From NCBI GenBank assembly GCA_905221605.1, contig CAJNDS010002630.1, positions 209,704-273,703 of the forward strand: DNA of 64,000 nt. Direction: 5' to 3'. Shown here piece by piece: positions 12,301 to 23,010 of the stretch (the first letter of the stretch is position 1; the number at the start of each line of letters is the position of its first letter). Under the pieces are notes generated by a model that saw only the letters and a list, made by a program, of their open reading frames with translations, was not told the DNA's origin and made no database searches. Source of the stretch: Symbiodinium natans. Taxonomy: Eukaryota > Sar > Dinophyceae > Suessiales > Symbiodiniaceae. Both the position numbers and the translations under genes were made by a program.

Positions 12301-15300
12301 GTAGTGTCATTGCCCCCCCCCCACCCCCCCGCCCCCATCGCGCTTGCCGAGGTTTACGGCATGAGCGAGTCTTCTGGGCTCACCACGCTCTGCCTGCCGT
12401 TGTGGAACGCCTTCGGCACTGTCGGCCAGGTGGATGGGGATTCGGGATAGGCCACGAAGTGCAGGAGAGCAGGAGAGCAGGAGAGCAGGAGAGCAGGAGA
12501 GCAGATCTGCATATGCAATGCGGGATGAATAGCGCGGACGGGGCGTGGGGGTCTCCCCCCCCACCTGATATCGAGATCTTTTGCATCAATAAGGAAAGCG
12601 TCGAGCATGTCTGTCTGGATGAACACGTTGCAACAGGTTACTACGAACAAAATAAAAAATGCTTTACGTTACCTTTGGTTTACAATTGATGAACTTCCCG
12701 AAAGATTGTGCAGCGCAGAAAAAAGAATCGCCACAATTTCAGCGCCTCCAGCTTCGTACTTCTACTACAGTAGTAGCTTTGTCTCGCACTAGAAGAGAAA
12801 ATGTTCCGAACACCTCGGGATTCTGCGGAAATTCGTCAAAGGCTGGCCCTAGGATTTTGCACACTTCTTTACCACTTGTTGCGGAATGCAACTCGAACTA
12901 ATCGCTTGCGGCGGAAGAACGTTTCCAATGGTGTCGTTGATCGCATTTGGATTAACTCTGGGGCATGCTGTACTTTACAATATTTGGATCATTCATGTGC
13001 AGAGTTTTGAACATGCTGGGAAGTGCTGCAGCTTACAGCATCTTGCCTGGCAGTGATTGGAGCTGCCGAGAACCCGGAAATGCTGCAAGAAGTGAACGTA
13101 CGAATGTGGCACTAAGGGACCGAGAAGAAATGAGAAGGATGCACGGAATGAGTTAGGTTTTCCACGACTGCAGCTCATTGTTCGGTGTGCAACACGACAG
13201 CCTGGTGCAGGCGTTGCCCGGCATCGAGGTTAAGTGTTTCAAGACTGGGCCGAACGGAGAAAACGTGGAGGCCTGGAGACGGCCGAGACTTGAGAGTCGC
13301 TACTGTTGTTGCCAGGTCAGATGATCAAGCTCTTGGGTTGTCAGGTGAATGGATGGACGTACGGTGAAGACACGAAATCGACTGTAGCTTCACTTTCTTC
13401 CAGAACAAGTATGTAGTTGCATAATTTTCAACATAAATATATAATATAGCAATATAGTTACCGAAACAAATCCTAACCGGCAACTCTTCTCGGACAGCGG
13501 GACCTGCCGCCAGGTCCCTCGATGTCAGCCGGGTGCTAAAGTGGAGCCTCGCGCATGTGTTTGACGCCTTGGGTTCCTTTGTTCTGGTTGATGTCAAGGG
13601 ACTACTAGGCTGAGTTCGGCTACCTGACTCCCATGCCCCATGTTCCCTGGTGCACGGCTTTGGGATTTGGTTTCAAGGCTTGTTTTCATCGGGTGTCCCA
13701 TTGCCTGCCACTTTTTTGTTGACTTCTGCTGCGTTTCTGTTGCCTGAGAATGATGGCCTCCCTTTGAGTGTTTGGGCCACTGGTTCTTCTCATGCTTATC
13801 AAGTCATATCATTTGCCAGGTGCCTGAGGATTTCCAAGGACGCTCGGATGCCAGAGATGGCACGGTTCTGCATGATGGAACATGATGTCACGTACTTCTG
13901 GGTACATCGCAACATGCGCGCCACGGCCCAGAGGCGAAATCTGCTTCCGCGGGCAGCTCAGGAAGCGGAGATATGGTTTGGGTTTTTGGTTGTACTGGGC
14001 TCCGCTCACCAATACTTCGGATGGTATAGTGATGGTATTGTAGCATGTTGTACCGGTGCTTTGAAGCAACATCCTGGGTCGCGAAGAGTTGCGTAATGCA
14101 CTCCACCAGTTCGGACCGTCTCAGCAGAGAGAGCTATCCCTTCTCGAATATATATGTTTGTCACAGCTTCCGAATTGTGAAGGCGTCCTTGCTAGTGACA
14201 GGTGGTCGGCACATCATGAGCGGCTACATGGCCAATCCCAGGCATGGCCAGTTTCGACGGGAAGCCAGCTCTGCGCATTGTGATGTGGGAGTGCAGGCGA
14301 CGGATTGAAGACCGGAATATACTAAAAGCCCGTATAAAAACCATGGTTTATTCTGACGGGCCTTTGGTATATTTCGCCCATGTGTTCACGGTTTCGTACT
14401 TCGTTCATACATTCACTCCATTTCGTGCTTACATTCACTACGTTCATTTCATTCACTTGTATCTGTTGAGATTAGTTGAAAGAAGATAATAGTGTTTAAG
14501 GGGCGCATAAAAAGAGAATACAAAGAGCGCCCCGTTAAAAGCCCAAAAAACTAATATGGAAATCATGCGTCTTTCATCCTGATATTTCCATTATAAATTT
14601 TGTATGGTCTTTTAGTACTCTTTCACTTCGTTCTCACATTTAAATTGAATTCGTGCGTCATGCATTCCTTACAATTCAATTATAATATGTTCTCTTCGTA
14701 GTAATATCATAAGTGAGTGAAACGAACCCCTGGGTTATCGAAAGCCTGCATGTGGCAGGTTTGGTGAGGCTCACATCAACGTGCGGCACTTGTTTCGGAA
14801 CGATGTTGCTTGGGGCCCTGATAGTTTCTGCAGCTTTGCAGCAGGAAATCCGAGAGAAGAACTCGAGCACCATCGACAAAGAGGGCTGGCTGCACAGTGG
14901 CGACAAGGCGTAAGCCAGCTGGCTAGCTGCCTGATCCCACTTCTGTGCTTCACATGTCGTTTTCCTGCTACAGAACGATGCCCCAGCACAATGAGCTGAA
15001 GGTTTTAAATCGTAGATACACTGGCAGCTATTTCCGGCGGAGGAGGGGGGAGGGCACCCTGCAGTCGCACAGGGCTGCATGGACACCAACGGTGTCTTTC
15101 GCATCACCGGCCGCTACAAGGAGCTCATCATCGGAGCAGGAGCGGAGCTCGGACTTGTGATTGACGCACTTTTTAACTCTAAGAGATCCCGGAGCTGCCA
15201 TCATGAGTCACAGCTTCAGACTGCCAGGCGGGGAAAACATCGCACCCGTGCCAGTCGAGGACATTGCTTCAATTTTGGCTGGGGCAATTTGGAGTCATGG

Positions 15301-17504
15301 CTTTGATATCTGGGTGATTTCTGCAACTGGGTCGCGTAGGACAAGATCAAGCAGCTGGCCCCAGCCCTCTCGAACGCCATAGGCTGAGCAAGGATCGAGT
15401 TGCTGTCTGGCATTGTCTATCATTGGCATATTGGTTGTCCATAACCGCGGATTGAAGCTTCATCGAAGCTGAGCACCTCCTCAGGTAATGATGGTTGGCG
15501 ACAACCGACGCTTCAACGTAGCCTTGGTGACACTGCTGGCGGAGGCACGAGGTTTTCCTGAGCCTCAACGCCGGAACAGCCAGATACAGCCAGCCATCCT
15601 GGTAGTATCCTGGCACTCGTAAATGACAGAGAGATAGAGTGAGCACGCGTCGGGGTTTGCACACAGACTGGTCATGCTAGCTTGCAGGGTGCGACGGGCG
15701 AATTGCCCGGAAGCGACGACCTCACCGGTGCAGCACTCGAGGCGTTGGGCTGGTGGATTCGTGAAATACACGGGGGGGCAGTGCGAACTCACATCGTCCG
15801 AGTGCGATGCCGGTGTCAGTCGGCAACGCCCCCGCATGTTGTGGCTAAGAGGCAGAGCCAGAAGAGAAAATGTCATGTCGATGCGGAAACGATCAGAAAG
15901 CCCATAGAATTTGGTGGGGGCGTGTGGGGGCCTGACGAGTACTCCCAGCGGCCCTAGTCGCCGCCAGTGGGAAACGACCACGGATGTAACCTCATCATGT
16001 GCGGGGCATACTTTGGCTAAGCGTTCCTTCGAGATTTACATGATTTCGCAACGAATTCGCTGATATTCGCTGCTTTTGGTAAGTGTAAAATCCATACGTT
16101 CCCTCGGGGAAGGGATGCCGCGGTGGACCTCGTCAACTTCCTGAGTCCTCTGCGTTCATTGGGGTTTCAGGTTCATCCGGCCAAAGCGGTCAAGTTTCCT
16201 GGACCGTTGTAGTACCCTAAACCCTAAACCCTAAACCCTAAACCCTAAACCCTAAACCCTAAACCCTAAACCCTAAACCCTAAACCCTAAACCCTAAACC
16301 CTAAACCCTAAACCCTAAACCCTAAACCCTAAACCCTAAGCCCTAAGCCCTAAGCCCTAAGCCCTAAGCCCTAAGCCCTAAGCCCTAAACCCTAAACCCT
16401 AAAGCCTAAAGCCTAAACCCTAAACCCTAAACCCTAAACCCAAACCCTAAACCCTAAACCCTAAACCCGCCCGCCACCCCTCTCACCTCTGTTGGGGTAG
16501 GCGGGCGCAGTCGAGCGCTCAGCGAGACCACGGCAGGCTCTGCTAGGCTGCAGAGCCTGCCAGGCACACTCCTGAAAGGGTCGCCAAGCTTGGTCGCCAA
16601 GCACTGTCACAGATATATTGTATTACCCTAAACCCCAGGGGGGGGGTCCTTTTTCAATTCCCTGGCTGGTTCGGCCCAGGCCTGACCCTTGGCCCTCTGG
16701 CCCTCATTCTGGCCCTGGTTCTGGTTCGGCTCTGGCCCTGGCCCTGACCCTGGCCCTAGCCCTGGCCGGCCCCGGCCCTGGCCCTGGCTCTGGCTCTGGC
16801 CCCCTGACCCTGGCCCTGACCTGGCCTGGCCCTGGCTCGCCCCTGGCTGGCCCTCTCTGGCCCCTTGGCCCTGGCCTTGTTGATTATGGGTCTGACCCCG
16901 ACCTCACTTCCCTACTGCCCTGACCCCTGCTTGCCAGCCAAAGGCAAAGCCCTGCAAATTTTTCTATGAGATGGCCCTTGGGCGCAGACCGTCCCCTGCG
17001 CAGATCTCGCGACACCCGTTCCAATTTATCGATAACTAGACCAGCTCACGCCCTGAAATTTTCTATGATAGGGCCCTTCGGCCCAGACCGTCCCCTGCGC
17101 AAAACCTCACGACCCCGGTCTTCACCTGTAAAAAACGTTCTCGGCTCCTTTTGCAAGGGAGTTGCCTTTCAAGGGACCTTGGCACTCCTCAAAAAAACGG
17201 AAACCTTTCACGGCCCGGAATTTTCATGAGAGGGCCTTTCGGTTCAGACCGTCCCCTACGCAACAGCCTGAAGGGGGGGGCATCCTCTGCCGCCATGACT
17301 GCGGCATCAGATAAACATGTGTAGCATGTGTCACGTGTGAATTTTGAATGGCTTCGGCTTGGTTTGGGCTGGCTCCGGTTTGGTTCGCAGTGAGTAGTGT
17401 TTGGGTGGTCTTGGGGTGGGCATGTCTGCACACAATTGCGTACAGCTGACCACTGCTACACCCTAAACCCTAAACCCTAAACCCTAAACCCTAAACCCTA
17501 AACC

Positions 17505-17585
<81 letters not shown>

Positions 17586-20500
17586 ACCCTAAACCCTAAA
17601 CCCTAAACCCTAAAACCCTAAACCCTAAACCCTAAACCCAAAGAGCCCATGCATCGCTGTAGCCGTTTAAATGGCTCCTAAGAGGAAATTCCTGAGTGCC
17701 AACGCCGTTGCGCGACTTAGTTTTTTGGATCTCTCCGGGCAACGCGCAGCATGGGGCATCGCATTGCTAGACGCGAGCGACCAAATCGGCATTCTGGAAA
17801 CCCGAGGAAAGCTTGCCAGAACCATCTCCGCGGCGTTGAGGATTCCATGATTTGCGGTGTTTCTTCGGCTCCATTGGTCTGCCTGGAAGCCTGCATCTTT
17901 GCCTCCTCGCCTTCTTCGCGCCCTATTCCCCTCCGCTACCTTCGCAGCCATGGCTTCAGCCCGCCCCGCCGTGGAGGTGTCCTCGTTGCTCGTCGCCGGG
18001 CGGCGCCGGCTGCGCAAGCTGTTCCACGAGGAGACACCTCTGCTTCCCCTTATCGACTCGTCCTCTCTTTTCGCGGTTCTCCTTCCTTTACTCCTCTCTG
18101 CTTATTTTATACTTGTGGAGACATGTCGCTCGATCGCGTGCCCTCTGAGGAGCTGGCCTGCTGCGCTCCGACGGCTCCTCCTGAGGTGCAGCGCGCTTCT
18201 TTTCGTGTAGGTTTCCTTGGGAAGGAAGTCTTTGCTAGCGCTGTCTTTCTCCCTGCATTTTGTCTGGTTTCTCGGGCGCGTCATTGCGCTCACGCATTGC
18301 ATGTTTTCCACACGCGCAGGACAGCCATGCGCCAGCAGCAGCAGTGGTCGCGGAGGAGGCTGTGGCGGAGCACGTGCGCTTGGGGATCAACCCGCCACCT
18401 AAACCGGTGATCAAGCGGATCCTCAGACTCAAGCGCACGCCGCCATACGCCGCCGCAGCCTCCCCGCGGGCCTTGGAAACTTTGCAAAGCGACGATCCCG
18501 GCGGCCAATCGATCTCGACTGGCAAGAGGCGCGCTTTTTCATGGGCATATCTTGTGCTAAGCGTGGCGAATTTTCACATTTCCTCTAGACATGTCTCTTG
18601 CACTGTTTCTCGCTGATGTTGTTCTGCGTCCGCTGCAGGTTGTCTCTGTGGGTCCGTGTTTGTTTCTTGCGTAGGACTACGACAATGTGAGGGCGGGCTG
18701 GCACGCCATGTACCTCAAAGACGTCGCGGAGGACCCGGGGCATGTTGCGACAGTGATTTCTAGTGCTTTTGCTCGTTTGTCGCGTCCTTTGTTTCGCAGC
18801 AGGCGGAGGCAAAGGAGAAGGAGGCGGCGACGGAGGCTGCGAAGGTAGCGGAGGAAGCGCCGGAGAAGGCGAGGAGGCAGACGCCTCCAGCAAAGGGCCG
18901 CCGCCGTCGTCGTGCTGCTTGTCTGCAAGAATCTGTCCTGGTCCTTGCGGTCAGATGTCTGACTACGTGCATTGGGGCTGGCGTCGTCCTGTTTCGCTGG
19001 AATTCCGAGGCGAGCGGAGCAAGCGCGCCCGCCGCGCGATTCCAAGGGGACAGGAGGAGGGGGACTACGTGGCGGAGGCTGCGGGTGTCGGACCCTTGGA
19101 ATCGCCGGCGGGCGAGGCGGCGGCGGCCCCGGATCAGGATGAGGAGGGTGAGCGGGTGGTCGGCGTCTACGAGAAACAGTACTGCGACCCGGTGTAACTT
19201 GTGGCTACTCGTTTTTGCACATGCTCGTGCACGATTCTTGGAAGAAGCTGCGTACCTGTCCGTGCAACTAAGACCTGAAGAAGATGGAAGGGCTCGACCA
19301 CCCGCTCACCAGCCTGCAGCTCAAGATCCAGGAGGCTCGTTCCACGTGCTTTTGAACCACCTGCCCCTAACGGGTAAAGATCCTGGAGCTGCGTTGCCTT
19401 CCTCTGCTCGCCGTTGCCAGGGCCTACACCTGTTCCGGGAGGCAGAATTAAAGAATCGAATGGCGAGCGTTTGCTTCCGGGCCAAAACTTGGTCGAGATG
19501 CGCGCTCGCCTGGCCGACCTAATTAAGGAGCGCCAACGCCTTTTGAAGCAGTATCGCATGTGGCGATCGAAAGGCGGCGGCGCTGAATTGTGCCGCATCA
19601 CCGCCTGCACTGGGTTGCACGTAAATTCGCACGGAAGACTGAGGCGGAGCGGAACGCCATTTGGTTCTCTGCCAAAGGTCGCGTGCGGCGTGGTCCGCCG
19701 TGCCCGCGTGCGTGTGCCGAAGCTGCCACGTGTTCGGGAGGGACGAAATATCCCTTGTACAGAAGCGCGGCGAAGGATTTAGGCGAGGGCAGTGAAGCTT
19801 TCATCAGACTCTTGCTGGCCAGAGGGCCCTTTCAGGCAAGCAGTCGCTACGCGCCCTGTAACGCCCTTTTGAAGGATTTTCCGGACGGCAATGTCCCTCC
19901 CGATTTTCCTTTGCCGGAATTCGGATCCGCAAGACTTGCACGCGGCCGGGGTGCTTAGGAGGGCCTGGCTGTAAGGGAGGGCGGCTGTGCAGGCGCCGAC
20001 TGGACGATGCCATAGGCGCGGCCGACCCGTCTCTGCAGGAAGATTTCGTTGGCCCAGTAGACCTACCTAAGCCTTTGCGGGCACCGGACCCCGGAGTCGC
20101 ACCAAACAGTGACTCCGAGGATGACCGGCCTATGCCTGCGGTTCCCAGGGGCAAGGCTCGAGACGACTTGCGTCTGCGCTTTGATCGAGGTATGCTCGAC
20201 CATGCGCTTCGGGAGCCTTGGCCTGGCGCAGAGGGAAGCAAGGGTCAGGCGTGAGGATCCCTTAGAAGCGTAGATTGAAGACACTTGCCCCAATAACAGT
20301 CCCAGACCGATAGCAAACTATACAGTAGTCCACAGGTTCGTAGGCACAGATATTGCCAGCGGCACCTGAACGGAAGATTTCCGGATCCTCCGCCTGTTAC
20401 AGGGAATGTAGCGACTTGGGTTTTAGCATACACAAGACGGCACTGCGTGTGGCTACCTAAACAATATTCCTTCCAAGCGTCATTGGGAACCTTTGTAGTT

Positions 20501-23010
20501 TGTGTTTAGGCTTCGCCTGGCGAATTCGTTTTCTGCACCAGACTTTGCGGAATTCGTTTCTGCATGATCCTTTTGCCTTACGGTTGCAGCCCTTGCAGTC
20601 CTTACACGCCTTACACCCCTTACAGCCCTTGCGGCCCTTACACCCCTTACACCCCTTACACCCCTTACAGCCCTTACACCCCTTACACCCCTTACACCCT
20701 TACACCGCCCCATACCCTAGCTTCAAACGGGTTAACCAAAACAAGGAACTACAATGGAGACTACAGGTAGGCTAGTATATCTGCTGGAGTGTCGTGAAAT
20801 GCATGAGATGCGCCCTTCAGCCCAATATTGATGTGACTGAGATGGCCCGCTGTACACCCTAGACCCTAAAGCCCAGCCCCCAAAACCCTAAGCCCTAAGC
20901 CCTAAACCCTAAAACTAAACCCTCACCCCCAAACTCTAAACCCTAAAGCCTACACCCCAAACCGTGGTTTATGGACAAGGGTTATGCCGGGCGTGGGAAA
21001 CATCTGGTATGCGAGTCTCGGGGGTTTCGGTATCAACGTGGTCTGCGATTTTCGGTGTGGTGTGTATTCGCTGTTGAGCGTGGGTGTTGAGGGTGTCATA
21101 GATGCAGCTTGTCGCTGCGTTTAGATGGTGTTATACATGTTTTGGGAACGCGTCGAAGTATGTGTCGGGGATGCGGTCTTCGCTGCGTTTAGATGGTGTT
21201 TGACATGGTTTTCGTGCTGTTGAAGTATGCAATAATATGATGTCACACATGCGTCGTTTTGCTGCGTTTACATGGTGGTTGGCATCTTTTTGGTGCATTT
21301 GGAAGGTTGCAAAAACCACATGAAACCTGTGGCTGGGACTTGCGTTCCCTCGGGGAAATGCTTCTTCCAGTTCATGGTGGATAACATGTGTGCCATTTCG
21401 TGCTGCGTTTACTTGGGGGAAAATTTTGGCGGGGACTTTTGGGGGTGGTGGCTGGACCTGGGTTCCTTCGGGGGAAAGCATCCGGAGGCAAGGTGGAGGG
21501 GACTAGGGCCGCCCGCTGTAGCTGCAGTGACTACAGGGCGGCGACATTGCATGTTCGCAGTCGGAGGATAAACGCGGGTTTTTAGTCTTTTCCATGGTGG
21601 CCCGCCATCATGCACATTTGGTTTGGTGGGTGGGAATGTTGAAGATAAGCTCAGTACCTAATTCCACCACTGGACCCCTACAATGTCTGAATTGCAGGGG
21701 GGGAAAAAAAGAGGCTAGCTGGGGGGGTATTGTTGATGGGCGACAGGTCCCACGTGTCTAGCATGTCTGGGTGCGTTCATGGTGGCTCAATTTCGATGCT
21801 CAACGAAAGGTCGGCAGGGGGTTACCCACAATTTGAAGGGTTCCAGAGAGTATCACCAGAACACATCCAAGACAGACTTCGCAAAAGTGCATGGCAAAGA
21901 GTGCCAGAGGTTTCCGCATCGATTTGGTTGCATTTCAACATATCCCATATGGTCGTTTAGCATGCCAATGTTGGGGCAGGTGAACCCAGCAGTGAAGACG
22001 ATCTCCGCTGCGTTGAAGGACACGCAGCTTTGTCTGTGAACATTTGAGGCTCATGAAAGTTGCCCGTTTTCACGCTGGCAAGAAGGAATCATGGCGCTCA
22101 TGACACGACAAGGGTCCCCTGAGCCTTTGTCGTGTTATAGTCATGCCATGTCATGCCATAAAAATCATGCGAAAGCAGTTTCGTGTCCGTGGCTCATGCA
22201 GCCATCCATTGCCAATGAGAACGCTCGTATAGGCAAAAAGGCCTGCTTGCCATAGTCAGGGTACCTTGCTTCAAATCCGGCGTGAGCACAGGACCCAGCC
22301 TGGCAGAAGTACATCCAGGATGCCATCGATAAAACAAATTCTGACACGCAGCTCGGCAGACATGCCTGACATCAATGATGCAATCATCATGTAATCTACA
22401 GAGGCCGATAGAGCACTAGCCAGCCACTGAGGACGGTTTGCCAGAACAACGCCTGGAAGATTCAGAAGTTCGCCATTGCTTCAAGGGATTTCTCGGTTCA
22501 GACAGGCGGGGTTGTGCGTTGTGGCCAGGTGTTCAGTCTAGTGAGGAACTGCAGCAAAGTTCCGGTTTGCGGGCTGACTTTGCTTTGTCTGGAAGCAAGT
22601 GGCTTCACTTGCCTGACGATGATGACGATGATGATGATGATGACGACGATGACGGCGACGATGGCGACGACGGCGATGATGATGACATCAGCTATCGTCT
22701 GATGGCAGCTGTTCTCCATTGATTTGCTGTATGTGCACAGACTTACCGGGTGCGAGGAGAGTTTACACCAACAATGAAGTTGAAAAGGTCTGTGGCCGAG
22801 GAGCCGAAGCTGGTTTTTAATGTTTGTAGGTGTCTCGGGCTTGGGATGCAGGATTTGGACATTCGGTAGGAGTTTATGGGGAAACTAGGCCACTCTGGAC
22901 TGCAACAAAAGAACCCATGTCAAATCCGCGGCCTGACTCTAGCACCCTCAAGCCCCAAAACTCCTCCACAGGAGATGTGGAAGGACCTCATCGACCCTCT
23001 GTACAGCTGA
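6349..23010 (+). CDS. ACSBG: Long-chain acyl-CoA synthetase, bubblegum (ACSBG) type, at least 35 exons
   Basis: Activates long-chain fatty acids with ATP and CoA. Exons: 6349-6400, 6472-6546, 6633-6700, 7171-7216, 7905-7950, 8010-8050, 8188-8220, 8414-8446, 8524-8576, 8750-8798, 8981-9043, 10012-10077, 10317-10389, 10524-10631, 10895-10954, 11094-11182, 11336-11407, 11779-11848, 12014-12078, 12352-12429, 13211-13264, ~13933-13952, 14202-14241, 14759-14780, 14845-14907, 15073-15139, 15228-15259, 15340-15381, 15485-15544, 15688-15741, 21980-22027, 22292-22342, 22445-22505, 22757-22800, 22972-23010 (TGA). In order they encode WTWKDYYEDARRLAKAF, GFNAPEW, GIYSTDTPEQ, the AMP-binding P-loop YTSGTTGNPKA, SYLPLSHVAGSMMDM, RPTVFLGVPRVYEKI, KIFIVGGAAPIS, VYGMSESSGLT, GWLHSGDK, RITGRYKELIIGAG, GGENIAPVPVE, IQKFAIASRDFSV, GEFTPTMKLKRS and a short C-terminus. 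Splice phases agree at nearly every junction. About 645 residues were recovered, near the family's usual length; the first exon(s) were not found. Donors: 21 GC, 9 GT, 4 GA. Confidence 0.93.
6472..6546 (+). CDS. ACSBG: ACSBG N-terminal exon before the WTWKDYY motif
   Basis: Listed separately because it settles the gene's 5' part. It begins after GCAG, encodes VPALAAEKPVPAIVRAGEAP and ends at a GC donor, phase 0 on both sides, so it joins directly to the exon at 6633. The exon before it, 6349-6400, encodes STLFTSFLEEAAKSFPE and ends at a GT donor. The initiator Met must lie upstream, between about 5 and 6.3 kb, and was not found. Confidence 0.7.
9886..9990. mobile_element. Family 1 element remnant in an ACSBG intron
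   Basis: Shares catagggattataatcgg and ttccctattgagggctgt with the other copies and ends acaagggggaacatcccaaa. The exon encoding the AMP-binding P-loop begins 22 bp further on, at 10012. Confidence 0.7.
11003..11068. repeat. Head-to-head telomere-like repeats in an ACSBG intron
   Basis: TTTAGGG units change orientation at about 11030 to CCCTAAA/CCCTACA units, giving an imperfect hairpin. Lies inside the intron 10955-11093. Confidence 0.85.
12462..12506. repeat. 10-bp tandem repeat (ggagagcaga)
   Basis: Five near-identical aggagagcag units inside the ACSBG intron 12430-13210. Confidence 0.93.
14759..14780 (+). CDS. ACSBG: 22-nt ACSBG micro-exon
   Basis: Encodes FGEAHIN and completes an Arg codon split with the previous exon (14202-14241, ending MANP plus AG). 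It restores phase between two flanking exons that otherwise disagree, and supplies family sequence expected between MANPR and EIREKNSSTIDKEGWLHSGD. Acceptor GGCAG|G, donor GT. Confidence 0.8.
16112..16210 (+). pseudogene. Coding-like fragment, possibly from a reverse transcriptase
   Basis: A frame reading DAAVDLVNFLSPLRSLGFQV then HPAKAVKFPGPL ends in TAG just before the CCCTAAA array. The 'L..LGFQVHPAKAVKF' pattern loosely recalls the region after the catalytic motif of retroelement reverse transcriptases. No YxDD box is visible, so the identification is weak. Confidence 0.2.
16213..16468 (-). repeat. Interstitial telomere-type array (CCCTAAA)n with CCCTAAG block
   Basis: About 36 heptamers on the + strand as CCCTAAA, with a homogeneous run of CCCTAAG variants in the middle (about 16340-16387). 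Lies inside the large ACSBG intron. Confidence 0.97.
16678..16900. repeat. CTGGCC/CCCTGG-rich low-complexity tract
   Basis: Irregular 6-bp periodicity of ggccctggc units. In-frame runs of Pro/Ala/Leu there are repeat artefacts. Confidence 0.9.
17458..17638 (-). repeat. Interstitial telomere-type array with (CCCTCAA)n core
   Basis: CCCTAAA units flank a run of CCCTCAA variants (about 17506-17588), which indicates local amplification of one variant. Sits about 300 bp upstream of the nested gene. Confidence 0.97.
17950..20254 (+). CDS. Unidentified multi-exon gene nested in the ACSBG intron (basic/acidic, coiled-coil-like protein)
   Basis: I do not recognise the family. The start ATG at 17950 has a good context (GCAGCCATGG) and the first exon encodes an Arg-rich N-terminus (SSLLVAGRRRLRKLF). 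Likely exons: 17950-18030, 18150-18185, 18320-18528, 18675-18731, 18803-18868, ~19010-19191, 19272-19334, 19442-~19462, 19498-~19570, a stretch near 19630-19680, and a last exon ending TGA at 20252-20254. The middle is Ala/Glu/Lys rich (AEAKEKEAATEAAKVAEE) followed by a basic patch (SKRARRAIPRG). Later segments look helical (LADLIKERQRLLKQYRMW); the C-terminus is acidic then basic (NSDSEDDRPMPAVPRGKARD). Donors include GA, GC and GT. One junction (about 19570-19630) has no AG acceptor that restores frame, so a disrupted or misread exon is possible. A nuclear role would only be a guess from composition. Confidence 0.6.
20577..20703. repeat. Minisatellite of ccttacacc-type 9-10 bp units
   Basis: Repeated 'cccttacac' and 'cccttacag' units, following a few diverged cttgcag/ccttgca units. 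Within the large ACSBG intron, downstream of the nested gene. Confidence 0.95.
20854..20960 (-). repeat. Degenerate CCCTAAA patch
   Basis: Mixed CCCTAGA, CCCTAAG and CCCTAAA units in the large ACSBG intron. Confidence 0.85.
21107..21300. repeat. Imperfect tandem repeat, about 75-85 bp unit
   Basis: Copies of 'cgctgcgtttagatggtgtt' and its variants near 21113, 21182 and 21256, with a related piece at 21400. Confidence 0.7.
22614..22685. repeat. (GAT/GAC) trinucleotide tract
   Basis: Would encode poly-Asp, but it lies inside the ACSBG intron 22506-22756 defined by matching splice phases, so it is not regarded as coding. Confidence 0.85.

Larger units (their letters stand above)
15742..21979 (+). 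other. Very long ACSBG intron (intron 30 of the mapped set) hosting another gene
   Basis: The preceding exon ends LTGAALE in phase 0 with a GC donor at 15742. The next ACSBG exon starts VNPAVKTISAAL in phase 0 after a CAG at 21977-21979. This 6.2-kb intron contains a short coding-like patch at 16112-16210, a CCCTAAA array (16213-16468), a CTGGCC-rich tract, a second telomere-like array (17458-17638), a complete-looking gene (17950-20254), a TTACACCCC tract, a third telomere-like patch (20854-20960) and an imperfect tandem repeat (21107-21300). The other mapped ACSBG introns are roughly 60-1000 nt. Confidence 0.75.

Noticed and set aside
22438-22722. ORF with a poly-Asp run
   Set aside because: The Asp run lies in the ACSBG intron 22506-22756; only 22445-22505 is coding and in another frame.
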